Below, piece after piece: positions 54,825 through 62,381 of a stretch of 64,000 nucleotides of DNA. The stretch's first letter is position 1, and each line of letters starts with the position of its first letter. This stretch comes from an uncultured Aquimarina sp. (GTDB taxonomy: Bacteria; Bacteroidota; Bacteroidia; Flavobacteriales; Flavobacteriaceae). The notes beneath the pieces were generated by a model. That model worked only from the letters and a program-made list of their open reading frames with translations, had not been told where the DNA came from and searched no databases. Where the stretch lies: the NCBI GenBank assembly GCA_947503835.1, contig CANNFM010000022.1, positions 1 through 64,000 of the forward strand, written 5' to 3'. Position numbers and translations under genes: made by a program.

Positions 54825-56475
54825 ACTTATAGACATATTTTCTTTCTCAGAAGATTCTCCGTTGATCTTTACACAAGCAGATTTTTGGATATTCTTTGCG
54901 GTACTATATTTTATCTATGCCATTGTCTATAGCAAAAAAGATTTGCGTAGTGCTTATCTTTTTGCAATAAGTCTTCTCTTTTATTATAAAACCAGCGGGC
55001 TTTTTATTGGTATTCTGTTGTTTAGTACAGTCAATGATTTCTTTCTGGGCAAAGCAATTTATAACAGTAAATCTATCATATTTAAGAAAACATTGGTAGC
55101 CCTTAGTGTGATCATTAACCTGGGAACATTATGTTATTTTAAATATGCATATTTCTTTACAGATTCGTATAACTATCTTTTTCAGACCAACTACGAGGTA
55201 ATTAACTACCTGGCACAATGGACCAATACCTGGAGCGGAGTCGATTATTTTACGGTAGATAAAATTATTCTTCCGGTGGGAATTTCATTTTACACCTTTC
55301 AAACGATTAGTTATAGTGTAGATATTTATCGAAAACAAATTAAACCACTCAACTCGATTATTGATTTTGGATTCTTTGTTAGTTTCTTTCCACAATTAGT
55401 AGCAGGACCCATAGTGCGGGCTTCAGATTTTGTACCACAGATAAGAAAAGAGATCAATATCACTAAAGAAGAGTTTGGCAGAGCATCCTTTATGATCCTA
55501 AAAGGATTGATCAAAAAAATGTTGTTTGCCGATTATATTGCAGCCAATTTTATGGATCGCGTGTTTGATGTGCCCGAAATGTTTTCTGGGTTTACCAATA
55601 TCATGGCCATGTTTGGGTATTCTTTACAGATCTATGGTGATTTTTCGGGATATACCGATATCGCTATTGGCCTGGCATTACTTATGGGATATAAACTTCC
55701 GGTTAATTTCAATTCTCCGTATAAAGCAATTCATTGTGGTGATTTCTGGAGACGATGGCATATTTCTTTATCGAGTTGGCTCAAAGATTATTTATACATT
55801 CCGATAGGAGGTAACCGTAATGGTAGTATATTTTCGTATGCTTTTATATTGGTTTTTACATTTCTGGGTGTTTTTGCAATGTCGGATTATGGTGTTGCAT
55901 TGATGGCGGCTTCGGGAGTAGGGTTGATGTTGATTATCACATTATTTTCATCCAAATTGGCCTGGCATTTTAATAGAAATGTAAATATCATGATTACCAT
56001 GTTGGTCGGTGGACTATGGCATGGTGCCTCATGGAAATTCGTCATCTGGGGAGGACTCAACGGTATTGGGATTGTGACCTACAAATATTGGCGCTTGATT
56101 AGTCCGTATGAAAACTCTAAGGCCTGGTATACCATATTGTGGCGTATCGCCTTAACCTTTGTCTTTATTACTTTTACCCGTATCTACTTTAGAGGTAATA
56201 GTATGGATCATATCGAACGCTTTTACCAACAGGTAATGACGAATATGGATTGGCAAAATGCATTGGTTGTACTTTGGGAATACCGCGTGGTCTTTATTGT
56301 GATGCTCATCGGGTATATTACGCATTGGTTACCTTATAAGACTAAAGATTGGGCGCTAGACCTATTTATAAAAAGTAATATACTGATCAAGGCATTAGTA
56401 GCCATTGTGGTTGCCATTATTTGTTATCAAACCTACGCTGCCGATTTTCAGCCATTTATTTATTTCCAATTCTAA
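54817..56475 (+). CDS. MBOAT family O-acyltransferase (AlgI-like)
   Basis: The 552-residue membrane protein has about ten helices. The conserved block FWRRWHISLSSWLKDYLYIP and the catalytic-His stretch GGLWHGASWKFVIWGG are intact. It moves acyl groups across the membrane for O-acetylation of a surface glycan, in the way AlgI does for alginate. The glycan is not known here: no polysaccharide synthase genes lie nearby. It ends the SGNH-SGNH-MBOAT unit. Confidence 0.93.
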   Translation: MNRLIDIFSFSEDSPLIFTQADFWIFFAVLYFIYAIVYSKKDLRSAYLFAISLLFYYKTSGLFIGILLFSTVNDFFLGKAIYNSKSIIFKKTLVALSVIINLGTLCYFKYAYFFTDSYNYLFQTNYEVINYLAQWTNTWSGVDYFTVDKIILPVGISFYTFQTISYSVDIYRKQIKPLNSIIDFGFFVSFFPQLVAGPIVRASDFVPQIRKEINITKEEFGRASFMILKGLIKKMLFADYIAANFMDRVFDVPEMFSGFTNIMAMFGYSLQIYGDFSGYTDIAIGLALLMGYKLPVNFNSPYKAIHCGDFWRRWHISLSSWLKDYLYIPIGGNRNGSIFSYAFILVFTFLGVFAMSDYGVALMAASGVGLMLIITLFSSKLAWHFNRNVNIMITMLVGGLWHGASWKFVIWGGLNGIGIVTYKYWRLISPYENSKAWYTILWRIALTFVFITFTRIYFRGNSMDHIERFYQQVMTNMDWQNALVVLWEYRVVFIVMLIGYITHWLPYKTKDWALDLFIKSNILIKALVAIVVAIICYQTYAADFQPFIYFQF

Positions 56476-56529
56476 TAAAAATTCCAATGTTTTTGCATCA
56501 GGAGTCCTTAATCTTGCCATTCTGGCGTA

Positions 56530-56591
56530 CCCTGAGCTTGTCGAAGGATACGATAAGTGTTATAAAACGTGTCCCTGAGCATGTCGAAGGG
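56530..56591. repeat. Two copies of a short palindromic (REP-like) motif
   Basis: CCCTGAGCTTGTCGAAGG at 56530-56547 and CCCTGAGCATGTCGAAGGG at 56573-56591. Each can form a hairpin CCCT...AGGG and flanks 25 bases of AT-rich DNA. This type of motif is widespread and repeated in bacterial genomes. It lies 55 bases after the MBOAT gene. Confidence 0.8.
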
Positions 56592-56629
56592 TTACTATCC
56601 CTCACGCAATAGTATAAACCTGAAAATAT

Positions 56630-56898
56630 CTCTTGCACCCCTGCGAGAGCTATTTTCAAAATGTAACGAGCTCCTGCACCCCTGCGAGAGCTATTTTCAA
56701 AATGTAACGAGCTCCTGCACCCTTGCGAGAGCTATTTTCAAAATATAACGAGCTCCTGCACCCCTGCGAGAGCTATTTTCAAAATATAACGAGCTCCTGC
56801 ACCCCTGCGAGAGCTATTTTCAGAAATGTAACGAGTTCCTGCACCCCTGCGAGAGCTATTTTCAGAAATATAATGAGCTCCTGCACCCCTGCGAGAGC
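56630..56898 (+). repeat. 41-42-bp tandem repeat array, seven units
   Basis: Seven direct copies start at 56630, 56671, 56712, 56753, 56794, 56836 and 56878 (the last cut short). The unit is 41 bases in the first five and 42 in later ones, which have an added G (CAGAAAT for CAAAAT). Each has a hairpin CTCNTGCA-CCCC-TGCGAGAG (8-bp stem, perfect in unit 1 with one G-T), and a second inverted pair GAGCT / AGCTC. No spacers, no cas genes and the copies are contiguous, so this is not CRISPR. The stretch is open in a frame (56723-56917), which is only a repeat effect. Confidence 0.93.
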
Positions 56899-56947
56899 AA
56901 AATATAGGATAAGGTAACTTCTTATTTCAATTTTTAGATAATACAAC

Positions 56948-56955
56948 TACCTTCG
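56948..56955 (+). promoter_or_regulatory. Possible -7 element before the UDG gene
   Basis: TACCTTCG, identical to the element before the cold-shock gene, lies 26 bases before the ATG. A triplicated CGTAAAT (about 56954-56974) follows it directly. Confidence 0.45.
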
Positions 56956-56981
56956 TAAATCGTAAATCGTAAATCAAAACC

Positions 56982-57635
56982 ATGTTTCTACATACTCATC
57001 CTTACGAACCATTTTTTCCAGAAGGAGCAACAAAATTGATTGTAGGTACATTACCGCCACCGCGGTTTACTACTCGAGAGCTTAATAACAGAGATGTAGA
57101 TTTTTGTTATGGTAGTAGTAATGGATTACTTTGGCCGGTTTTGGATAGAATTTTTGGACTCAATCTAAAATTTGAAACCACGCAAGAAGCAGCCAGTCAA
57201 CGAAAAAATTTCTTAACTTCTCGCGGGATAGGTGTTTGTGATATCGTGCACAGTTGTGAGCGTGATAAGATCGATGCTTCAGATCTCGGGATGCAAAATA
57301 TCGTGCTAAGGAATATGATATCATATCTCGAGCAATATCCTAAGATCAATACCTTGATTTTTACCGGAGGTAACAGTAAAAATGGCCCTGAGTATTTTTT
57401 CAGAAGACATCTAAAGGAGTATGATCATAAACTGGAAATTGTTTCAAATGAAGTCCCCAGAGTGCATCAATTTAGATTAGAACAAAGAATCATAAAAACA
57501 GTTTCACTTACTGCACCATCGGGATCAGCAAATCGTGCTATCGGTAGTATGCAGCTGTATAAGGATCTGAAAAACAAAAACCCTAAATTCAATACCATTG
57601 ATTTTAGGGTAATGCAATATAAGAAGTACTTTTAG
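56982..57635 (+). CDS. Uracil-DNA glycosylase superfamily protein
   Basis: The 217-residue product resembles the UDG/MUG-like family: TKLIVGTLPPPRFT near the N-terminus is the base-excision motif (GTLPP), and the C-terminal TAPSGSANRAIG is in the position of motif 2 (substrate loop, HPSP-like). It would remove damaged or uracil bases from DNA. Its last 22 codons carry an imperfect hairpin (57581-57609), and near copies of this 3' end are found at 58451 and 61012. So it is the likely attachment gene of the element that follows. Confidence 0.82.
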   Translation: MFLHTHPYEPFFPEGATKLIVGTLPPPRFTTRELNNRDVDFCYGSSNGLLWPVLDRIFGLNLKFETTQEAASQRKNFLTSRGIGVCDIVHSCERDKIDASDLGMQNIVLRNMISYLEQYPKINTLIFTGGNSKNGPEYFFRRHLKEYDHKLEIVSNEVPRVHQFRLEQRIIKTVSLTAPSGSANRAIGSMQLYKDLKNKNPKFNTIDFRVMQYKKYF

Positions 57636-57640
57636 TTGTG
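57571..57640 (+). repeat. Direct repeat copy A (end of the UDG gene)
   Basis: The last coding bases of the UDG gene plus its stop (57633-57635). The hairpin CCCTAAATTCAAT-ACC-ATTGATTTTAGGG is at 57581-57609 (one mismatch). 65 bases match copy B (58451-58515) at 61 positions. Confidence 0.9.
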
Positions 57641-57794
57641 TTTTTTTGGTTTATCTTTAATTCCCAGCTTTGATAAGCTTTACATCCTGCCTGTAATCCT
57701 AAGCTCTTTAGATAAGATTATGATTTGTGCAAAAACGATAACTATTAATAATTTGGGGACATATATACAATTGTTAGCCGCAAACAAGTATGGA

Positions 57795-58466
57795 ATGAGA
57801 AGAGTAGTGATATTAACAACAATATTTTTTATATCATATAGTATCAATGCACAAGAATTTATGAAAAAGATACAGTTGAAAGAAGGATCAGGCAGTACTA
57901 TAAAATATGATGATCTTACTATTAGCACCTTACTTCAAGTGTATGATGAAAAATCTGCAGTACACTTAATTGGAGATATGTATCTTAAGGTTGATAATAA
58001 TGGTGAACCCATAGCAGGATTTTATATTGATAATGATAAGTCAACAAAAGAATACTATACCAAAATATATAAGAATTACTTTCTGACTTTTATGATTGAA
58101 AACAACAACAACTATTTAAGTATAGAACAAGCACAATTTGGAAAAGCATTTGCACTTTCTAGTAATGGAAGTTCGACAATAGGTAATAAAGATGATTTAG
58201 TAGAAATAGAAATTATAGATTATGTCCACGAATGGGGATACGATGCACCCTCTGAAGATGGCAATAGTAACTATTTTGATGATGTACAGTATACTTTACA
58301 AGTGAAAGTAAGAGATGTTGTTAAAAATTTCAGTTTTTATAGTTCCGAAGTTAAAGATAATTTTGTTATTGACATAGAAGGTTATAGCATCCTAATTCTA
58401 TCTGATGTATATAAAGACTCATCATCCTTAATTGAGATGATAGTTAACAAAAAACAAAAACCCTAA
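57795..58466 (+). CDS. Secreted protein of unknown function (first cargo)
   Basis: The start is set at ATG 57795 (MRRVVILTTIFFISYSINAQ), a clear signal peptide; the frame opens further up (57636) but the added stretch is not protein-like. The product of 223 residues has no family that I recognise. It is beta-rich, acidic, with AVHLIGDMYLKVDNNGEPIAGFYID and a later DFVHEW-like region rich in Asp/Glu. Its stop codon (58464) lies inside copy B of the UDG-end repeat. So its 3' end and the repeat are joined. Confidence 0.7.
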   Translation: MRRVVILTTIFFISYSINAQEFMKKIQLKEGSGSTIKYDDLTISTLLQVYDEKSAVHLIGDMYLKVDNNGEPIAGFYIDNDKSTKEYYTKIYKNYFLTFMIENNNNYLSIEQAQFGKAFALSSNGSSTIGNKDDLVEIEIIDYVHEWGYDAPSEDGNSNYFDDVQYTLQVKVRDVVKNFSFYSSEVKDNFVIDIEGYSILILSDVYKDSSSLIEMIVNKKQKP

Positions 58467-58520
58467 AATCAATACCATTGATTTTAGGGTGATGCAATAT
58501 CAGAAGTACTTTTAGTTCTG
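58451..58520 (+). repeat. Direct repeat copy B
   Basis: Second copy of the UDG 3' end, 4 differences from copy A in 65 bases. The hairpin CCCTAAAATCAAT-ACC-ATTGATTTTAGGG (58461-58489) is perfect. In the UDG frame it still reads NKNPKINTIDFRVMQYQKYF and a stop. Confidence 0.9.
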
Positions 58521-58834
58521 TTTTTGTATGTGTTAACCACTTCGTTTTTTAAAAGACGATAGGATAAAAAAACAGAGTATACATTAGGTTGTAGATATAA
58601 GTGTTTTTTTGCTCTACCACGATTCATATAGCAATGGTTATAGACAATTCTGGCAATACTTTCAAAGTTTGATGGTTTAATGTAAGAGGCATAAAAACAG
58701 GTGTTTATGTTTTTTATATTGAGATTATTTATCACTATCTTTATAGATATTGACTTCAATTATGTTTGAAAAATTATAATATAATAAAGTAGTAATTAAT
58801 AATAAACTCTAACCTAAGTCAACTATATGTATAT
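58521..58834 (+). other. Gap before the DUF4157 gene
   Basis: AT-rich, without a convincing gene. The frame on the minus strand (58484-58759) is not protein-like. It probably contains the promoter of the DUF4157 gene, but I see no clear -33/-7 pair. Confidence 0.6.
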
Positions 58835-60886
58835 ATGAGTGTTCATGCAGATAAAACTCAAGAAAATAAACCCCAATCGGTTGCAAAAACAGGTTCTAAA
58901 AAACAGAGCGATGGAGAATCTGTTTTTGAGTTTGTTGATAACCGACCAGGAACTATAGCACAAAGAAAGTTGTATGAGATGGCTAATAATAGCATGCAAG
59001 CTAGTCAAGCAGCTCAATTTCAGAATATTGTTAATAATCCTGCAACTCCACAATTATCATCAATTCAAAAAAAGACAAACCCTGAGTCTGACCGAAGAGA
59101 AAACAAAACAGGATTGCCTGATACCTTAAAATTGGGCATAGAGAACCTTTCTGGTCACTCGATGGATGATGTAAAAGTGCATTACAATTCGGATAAACCA
59201 TCACAATTACAGGCAGATGCTTATGCACAAGGAGCAGATATTCACTTGGCTTCTGGACAAGAAAAGCATTTACCTCATGAGGCTTGGCATGTTGTTCAAC
59301 AAAAGCAAGGAAGGGTAAAACCAACTATGCAAATGAAAGAGAAAGTGAATATTAATGATGATGAAGGATTGGAGAAAGAGGCAGATATGATGGGAGCTAA
59401 AGCGATCGCTCAGGGTAAATTAGATACAGATAAAGAAGAACTAAAATCGTTATCAGCATCTGGTGGAGTTGCGAACCAGGTAACAAAAGAGGCTGTTATG
59501 CCAATGCCACATAGTTCAGATGTTGTACAACCCAAGTTTGGTTTCGAATTTCAAACCGAAAATACTTTTGAAACTGCAGTTCTGCCCGGTGAAGAAGAAG
59601 AGGTAGACGAGACTATACCCGCTATCGAGGAGAAAGAACTTGCTTATCACGACCCTGCCAGTGGTTTCAAGATCGAGGGTGATGAGTCTGATACCCCGGT
59701 GCATTGGGATCTCGAGTTTATCACTGATGCTTTTGATACGCTACCAGAGGCAGAGACGGCACTCGACAATGCCCATGATGTAGCTACCAAGATTGCTGCA
59801 AAAGCCACGAGTAAGGCAACTGTTGGCGGCAATACTGAAGACATTACAATATTTCGGAATAAGGAAAAGACAGGAGCTGGTGAATGGAAACGTGATGCCG
59901 CGGTGCTTGTGACCGATTCGACTTTTAAAGGTGCAGTTCAATCGAGCGTTGGGGTCGAGCTCGACAAGATCAGTGAGTTAATTGACACGGTATCTAAACC
60001 AGAAGAAAAACTTAACGAGACTTTCGATAGGAACTATCGTGGGGGAGTCGGTTTCGATTTACGCAACGATGCTGTCCGAAAACCGATTTTAGACCGCCCC
60101 AAGTTCAAAGGGTTTATCAAAATTATACAGCTAGCAATCAAGGATGCTCAAGATGCTTATACCTATAGTACTCAGCAAGATAAGAATTTTGAGGAACAGA
60201 AATCCTTTGGTTATGATTTCAGTAGCCGTAGGGCTTATGATTACTTAGGAGGAAAGGGAGACCTTATTAGTCTTGAGCCCGACGGACCTAAGGTAACCTT
60301 TCGCGCAATGCAGCGAACAAGCTTCCGGGCTGTCTACGAATCTTTGGCTGCAGACGAAAAACAGCTCTTTCAACACTTATTGACGCTACCATCGTTTTTT
60401 GAGAGTACTTTGAAGCTAAAGGAGACTGATATGGTCTTTGGAGGGCCTTATCTGGCCGAGGTGAGTGGTGTCGATACTCGTCTTGATAATGATTCACCCA
60501 TTCGTTCGGTGACAATGAAAAATGGTGAGAGTGTACGTGTTGGTAGCGGGCCTACTGTCGGTAACTGGATGGCGAGTATCGTTTCTGGTGCAGAGACAGA
60601 CCCAACCAGGGTACCAATCAATCAGCAACCGAAGCAGATCAACACCGATTTGATGTCACCACCACCAGGGTGGGTGGGGAGAGATCCTACAAAGGTAGGT
60701 GAGTTCCCGACGTCAGAAGAGATCGTCTCACGGGGTGTCTACGGGATGGGAGCATACCCGATGGATGGGCCCAAAGTGGTATTTGAGCAGCGAGGTATAA
60801 GGCCCTTTGTTAGTGATGGTTTTCCGCCATCAAAAGACTGGAAGAAGGTCGCTCAAGAAATTTTTAAACGAAACGAAAATGTTTGA
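58835..60886 (+). CDS. DUF4157 (eCIS core domain) protein with foreign C-terminal module
   Basis: The 683-residue protein has, in order: a polar N-terminal tail (1-90) with FVDNRPGTIAQRKLYEMAN; a DUF4157 domain (about 95-165), LPDTLKLGIENLSGHSMDDV followed by KVHYNSDKP and ADAYAQGADIHLASGQE; and its HExxH zinc-type motif PHEAWHVVQQ (H148, H152). Behind a linker (165-230) begins a C-terminal module of about 450 residues. DUF4157 proteins are typical cargo of extracellular contractile injection systems or other toxin delivery. The C-terminal module has FGFEFQTENT, then HWDLEFITDAFDTLPEAE, and later FRAMQRTSFRAVYESL and FEQRGIRPFV. It could be a glutamine-synthetase-like amidoligase fold, but this is a weak guess. 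Base use changes: 60-base samples have 23 G/C at 58861-58920 and 32 at 59641-59700. No sheath, tube or baseplate genes lie in this window. Confidence 0.85.
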   Translation: MSVHADKTQENKPQSVAKTGSKKQSDGESVFEFVDNRPGTIAQRKLYEMANNSMQASQAAQFQNIVNNPATPQLSSIQKKTNPESDRRENKTGLPDTLKLGIENLSGHSMDDVKVHYNSDKPSQLQADAYAQGADIHLASGQEKHLPHEAWHVVQQKQGRVKPTMQMKEKVNINDDEGLEKEADMMGAKAIAQGKLDTDKEELKSLSASGGVANQVTKEAVMPMPHSSDVVQPKFGFEFQTENTFETAVLPGEEEEVDETIPAIEEKELAYHDPASGFKIEGDESDTPVHWDLEFITDAFDTLPEAETALDNAHDVATKIAAKATSKATVGGNTEDITIFRNKEKTGAGEWKRDAAVLVTDSTFKGAVQSSVGVELDKISELIDTVSKPEEKLNETFDRNYRGGVGFDLRNDAVRKPILDRPKFKGFIKIIQLAIKDAQDAYTYSTQQDKNFEEQKSFGYDFSSRRAYDYLGGKGDLISLEPDGPKVTFRAMQRTSFRAVYESLAADEKQLFQHLLTLPSFFESTLKLKETDMVFGGPYLAEVSGVDTRLDNDSPIRSVTMKNGESVRVGSGPTVGNWMASIVSGAETDPTRVPINQQPKQINTDLMSPPPGWVGRDPTKVGEFPTSEEIVSRGVYGMGAYPMDGPKVVFEQRGIRPFVSDGFPPSKDWKKVAQEIFKRNENV

Positions 60887-61011
60887 TACCCCAGGATAGG
60901 GAGAATGATTCTTATAACCCATTTTAGGATGGGATAGGTCATGATGTAGCCAAACGATACCAGAGTACCGGTTGAAAAGTAATACCACAGTATACTATTT
61001 ATAGGCTTTTT

Positions 61012-61078
61012 AAAAAACTAAAACCCTAAAATCAATACCATTGATTTTAGGGTGATGCATATCTGAAATATTTTTAGC
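61012..61078 (+). repeat. Direct repeat copy C
   Basis: Third copy, more diverged: a one-base gap and a few substitutions against B in the part after the hairpin. The hairpin (61024-61052) is perfect and identical to B's. It lies directly against the stop of the THX gene. Confidence 0.88.
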
Positions 61079-61357
61079 TTATTCCTCCTCCTCGGCGGCG
61101 GCTTTTTTTGCTGGTTTTTTTGGAGCTGCTTTAGCTTTTGGAGCTGCCTTGGCTTTTGGTTCTGCTTTAGCTTTTGCAGCCGTTTCTTCTTTTACAACAG
61201 GTTCTTCTTTTACTTTTGGTTCTGCTTTAGTTTTAGGTGTAGCTTTCGCTTTTGGTTTTACTGCAGTTATTACAGATTTTTTTTTACGAGGCCTTAACCT
61301 ACCAAAAGTTCCTATGCCGATTTTACCACGACGTGTTTTTTTATCTCCTCTACCCAT
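61079..61357 (-). CDS. 30S ribosomal protein THX with Lys/Ala-rich tail
   Basis: The first 28 residues (MGRGDKKTRRGKIGIGTFGR, then LRPRKKK) are the THX signature, a small basic protein in the head of the 30S subunit. The remaining 64 residues are a low-complexity tail of Lys, Ala, Pro and Glu with PKAKAAPKAKAAPKKPAKKA, common in Bacteroidota THX proteins and similar to histone-H1-like tails. An acidic end (EEEE) closes it. It is alone on its strand, next to copy C. Confidence 0.88.
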   Translation of the reverse strand: MGRGDKKTRRGKIGIGTFGRLRPRKKKSVITAVKPKAKATPKTKAEPKVKEEPVVKEETAAKAKAEPKAKAAPKAKAAPKKPAKKAAAEEEE

Positions 61358-61437
61358 AAGTTAGTTTTTAAATCAAATAATTGATTTGTTGTGAGTTACT
61401 AATGTAGGGAATTGTAAAGAGAAAAGGAAATCTAATT

Positions 61438-61522
61438 ATGGATTCCAGCCTACGCTGGAATGACAGGCTTGATGGTATGAGTAATCGTTCTGCTCTGTCA
61501 TCCCGGTCTAAACTGGGATCCA
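61438..61522. repeat. Pair of inverted REP-like elements
   Basis: TGGATTCCAGCCTACGCTGG at 61439-61458, extended by AATGACAG, is mirrored by CTGTCATCCC...CTGGGATCCA up to 61522. The two halves form a long imperfect inverted repeat. On the plus strand it is followed by six T. This element (ATGGATYCCAG) is common in many genomes as a REP/MITE-like sequence. It lies between THX and trpA. Confidence 0.75.
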
Positions 61523-61533
61523 TTTTTTGTATA

Positions 61534-62295
61534 CTACCTAATTCCTCTCACAAAATCTTCAATCCTATCAACACCATTATTCGTGATATGTTTAATAAAA
61601 GCCGATCCAATAATGGCCCCTTTGGTAGTTTTAGTCGCCTGTGTAAAGGTTTCATTGTTGCTAATCCCAAAACCTACGATTTGAGGTGCTTTAAGGTTCA
61701 TGTTAGCAATACGATCAAAATAAGCTTCTTGTGTATTTCCGAACCCAGAGGTTGATCCCGTTACACTTGCAGAGCTTACCATATAAATAAACCCATTGGA
61801 TACGCTATCAATAAATCTGATTCGCTCATCCGAAGTTTGTGGAGTAATCAAGAACACGTTAATCAATCCATATTTCTCGAATGTTTCCTGATAGTGCTCA
61901 TGATACTCAGCCACGGGTAGATCAGGTATAATTAATCCATCGATACCAATTTCTTGGCATTTAGCGCAAAACGCCTCTATACCATATTGCATCATAGGGT
62001 TAAAGTACCCCATAATGATCAAAGGGATAGTAACCGATTGCCTAATATCTTTTAATTGCTCAAAAAGAATCTTAGTAGTCATCCCGTTTTTTAACGCTAC
62101 GGTCGAACTTTCTTGTATAGTAGGGCCATCTGCCAATGGATCACTAAACGGTAATCCAATCTCGATCATATCTACGCCACTTTTTTCTAAGTCTTGTATC
62201 ACCTTTACGGTATCATTGAGTGATGGGTAACCGGCAGTGAAGTATATAGATAATAGCTTTTTATTTTGTTCTAGAGCTGTGTTAATTCTGTTCAT
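61534..62295 (-). CDS. trpA: Tryptophan synthase alpha chain
   Basis: Cleaves indole-glycerol phosphate to indole and glyceraldehyde 3-phosphate. The 253-residue sequence has the catalytic Glu and Asp in DMIEIGLPFSDPLADGPTIQ, GYFNPMMQYG and the phosphate-binding GFGISN and GAIIGSAFIK. The order trpF-trpB-trpA on the minus strand is the usual end of the trp operon. It is last in the window's run. Confidence 0.97.
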   Translation of the reverse strand: MNRINTALEQNKKLLSIYFTAGYPSLNDTVKVIQDLEKSGVDMIEIGLPFSDPLADGPTIQESSTVALKNGMTTKILFEQLKDIRQSVTIPLIIMGYFNPMMQYGIEAFCAKCQEIGIDGLIIPDLPVAEYHEHYQETFEKYGLINVFLITPQTSDERIRFIDSVSNGFIYMVSSASVTGSTSGFGNTQEAYFDRIANMNLKAPQIVGFGISNNETFTQATKTTKGAIIGSAFIKHITNNGVDRIEDFVRGIR

Positions 62296-62381
62296 ATTTC
62301 AGTATTGAGAATTGAGTATTGAGTAGTTAGTAAAGTGAAAAAAAACCTCAATACTAAATACTCTGTACTCATTACTAAGTT

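Noticed and set aside
56630..56898. CRISPR array
   Set aside because: Repeats follow each other directly with no unique spacers, and there are no cas genes nearby.
57636..57794. N-terminal extension of the secreted cargo gene
   Set aside because: A signal peptide begins at 57795; upstream codons do not look like protein.
58451..58520. Terminator for the cargo gene
   Set aside because: The hairpin is strong, but the T-run lies about 30 bases after it, and the same sequence sits inside the coding part of the UDG gene. A shared gene-end repeat fits better, although termination is not excluded.
58484..58759. 91-codon gene on the minus strand
   Set aside because: It runs through repeat copy B and has no family-like pattern or start signal.
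58521..58834. A degraded T9SS sorting-type tail (TGVYVFYI) on the plus strand
   Set aside because: Only a short match, with a stop directly before it. Not enough for a pseudogene call.
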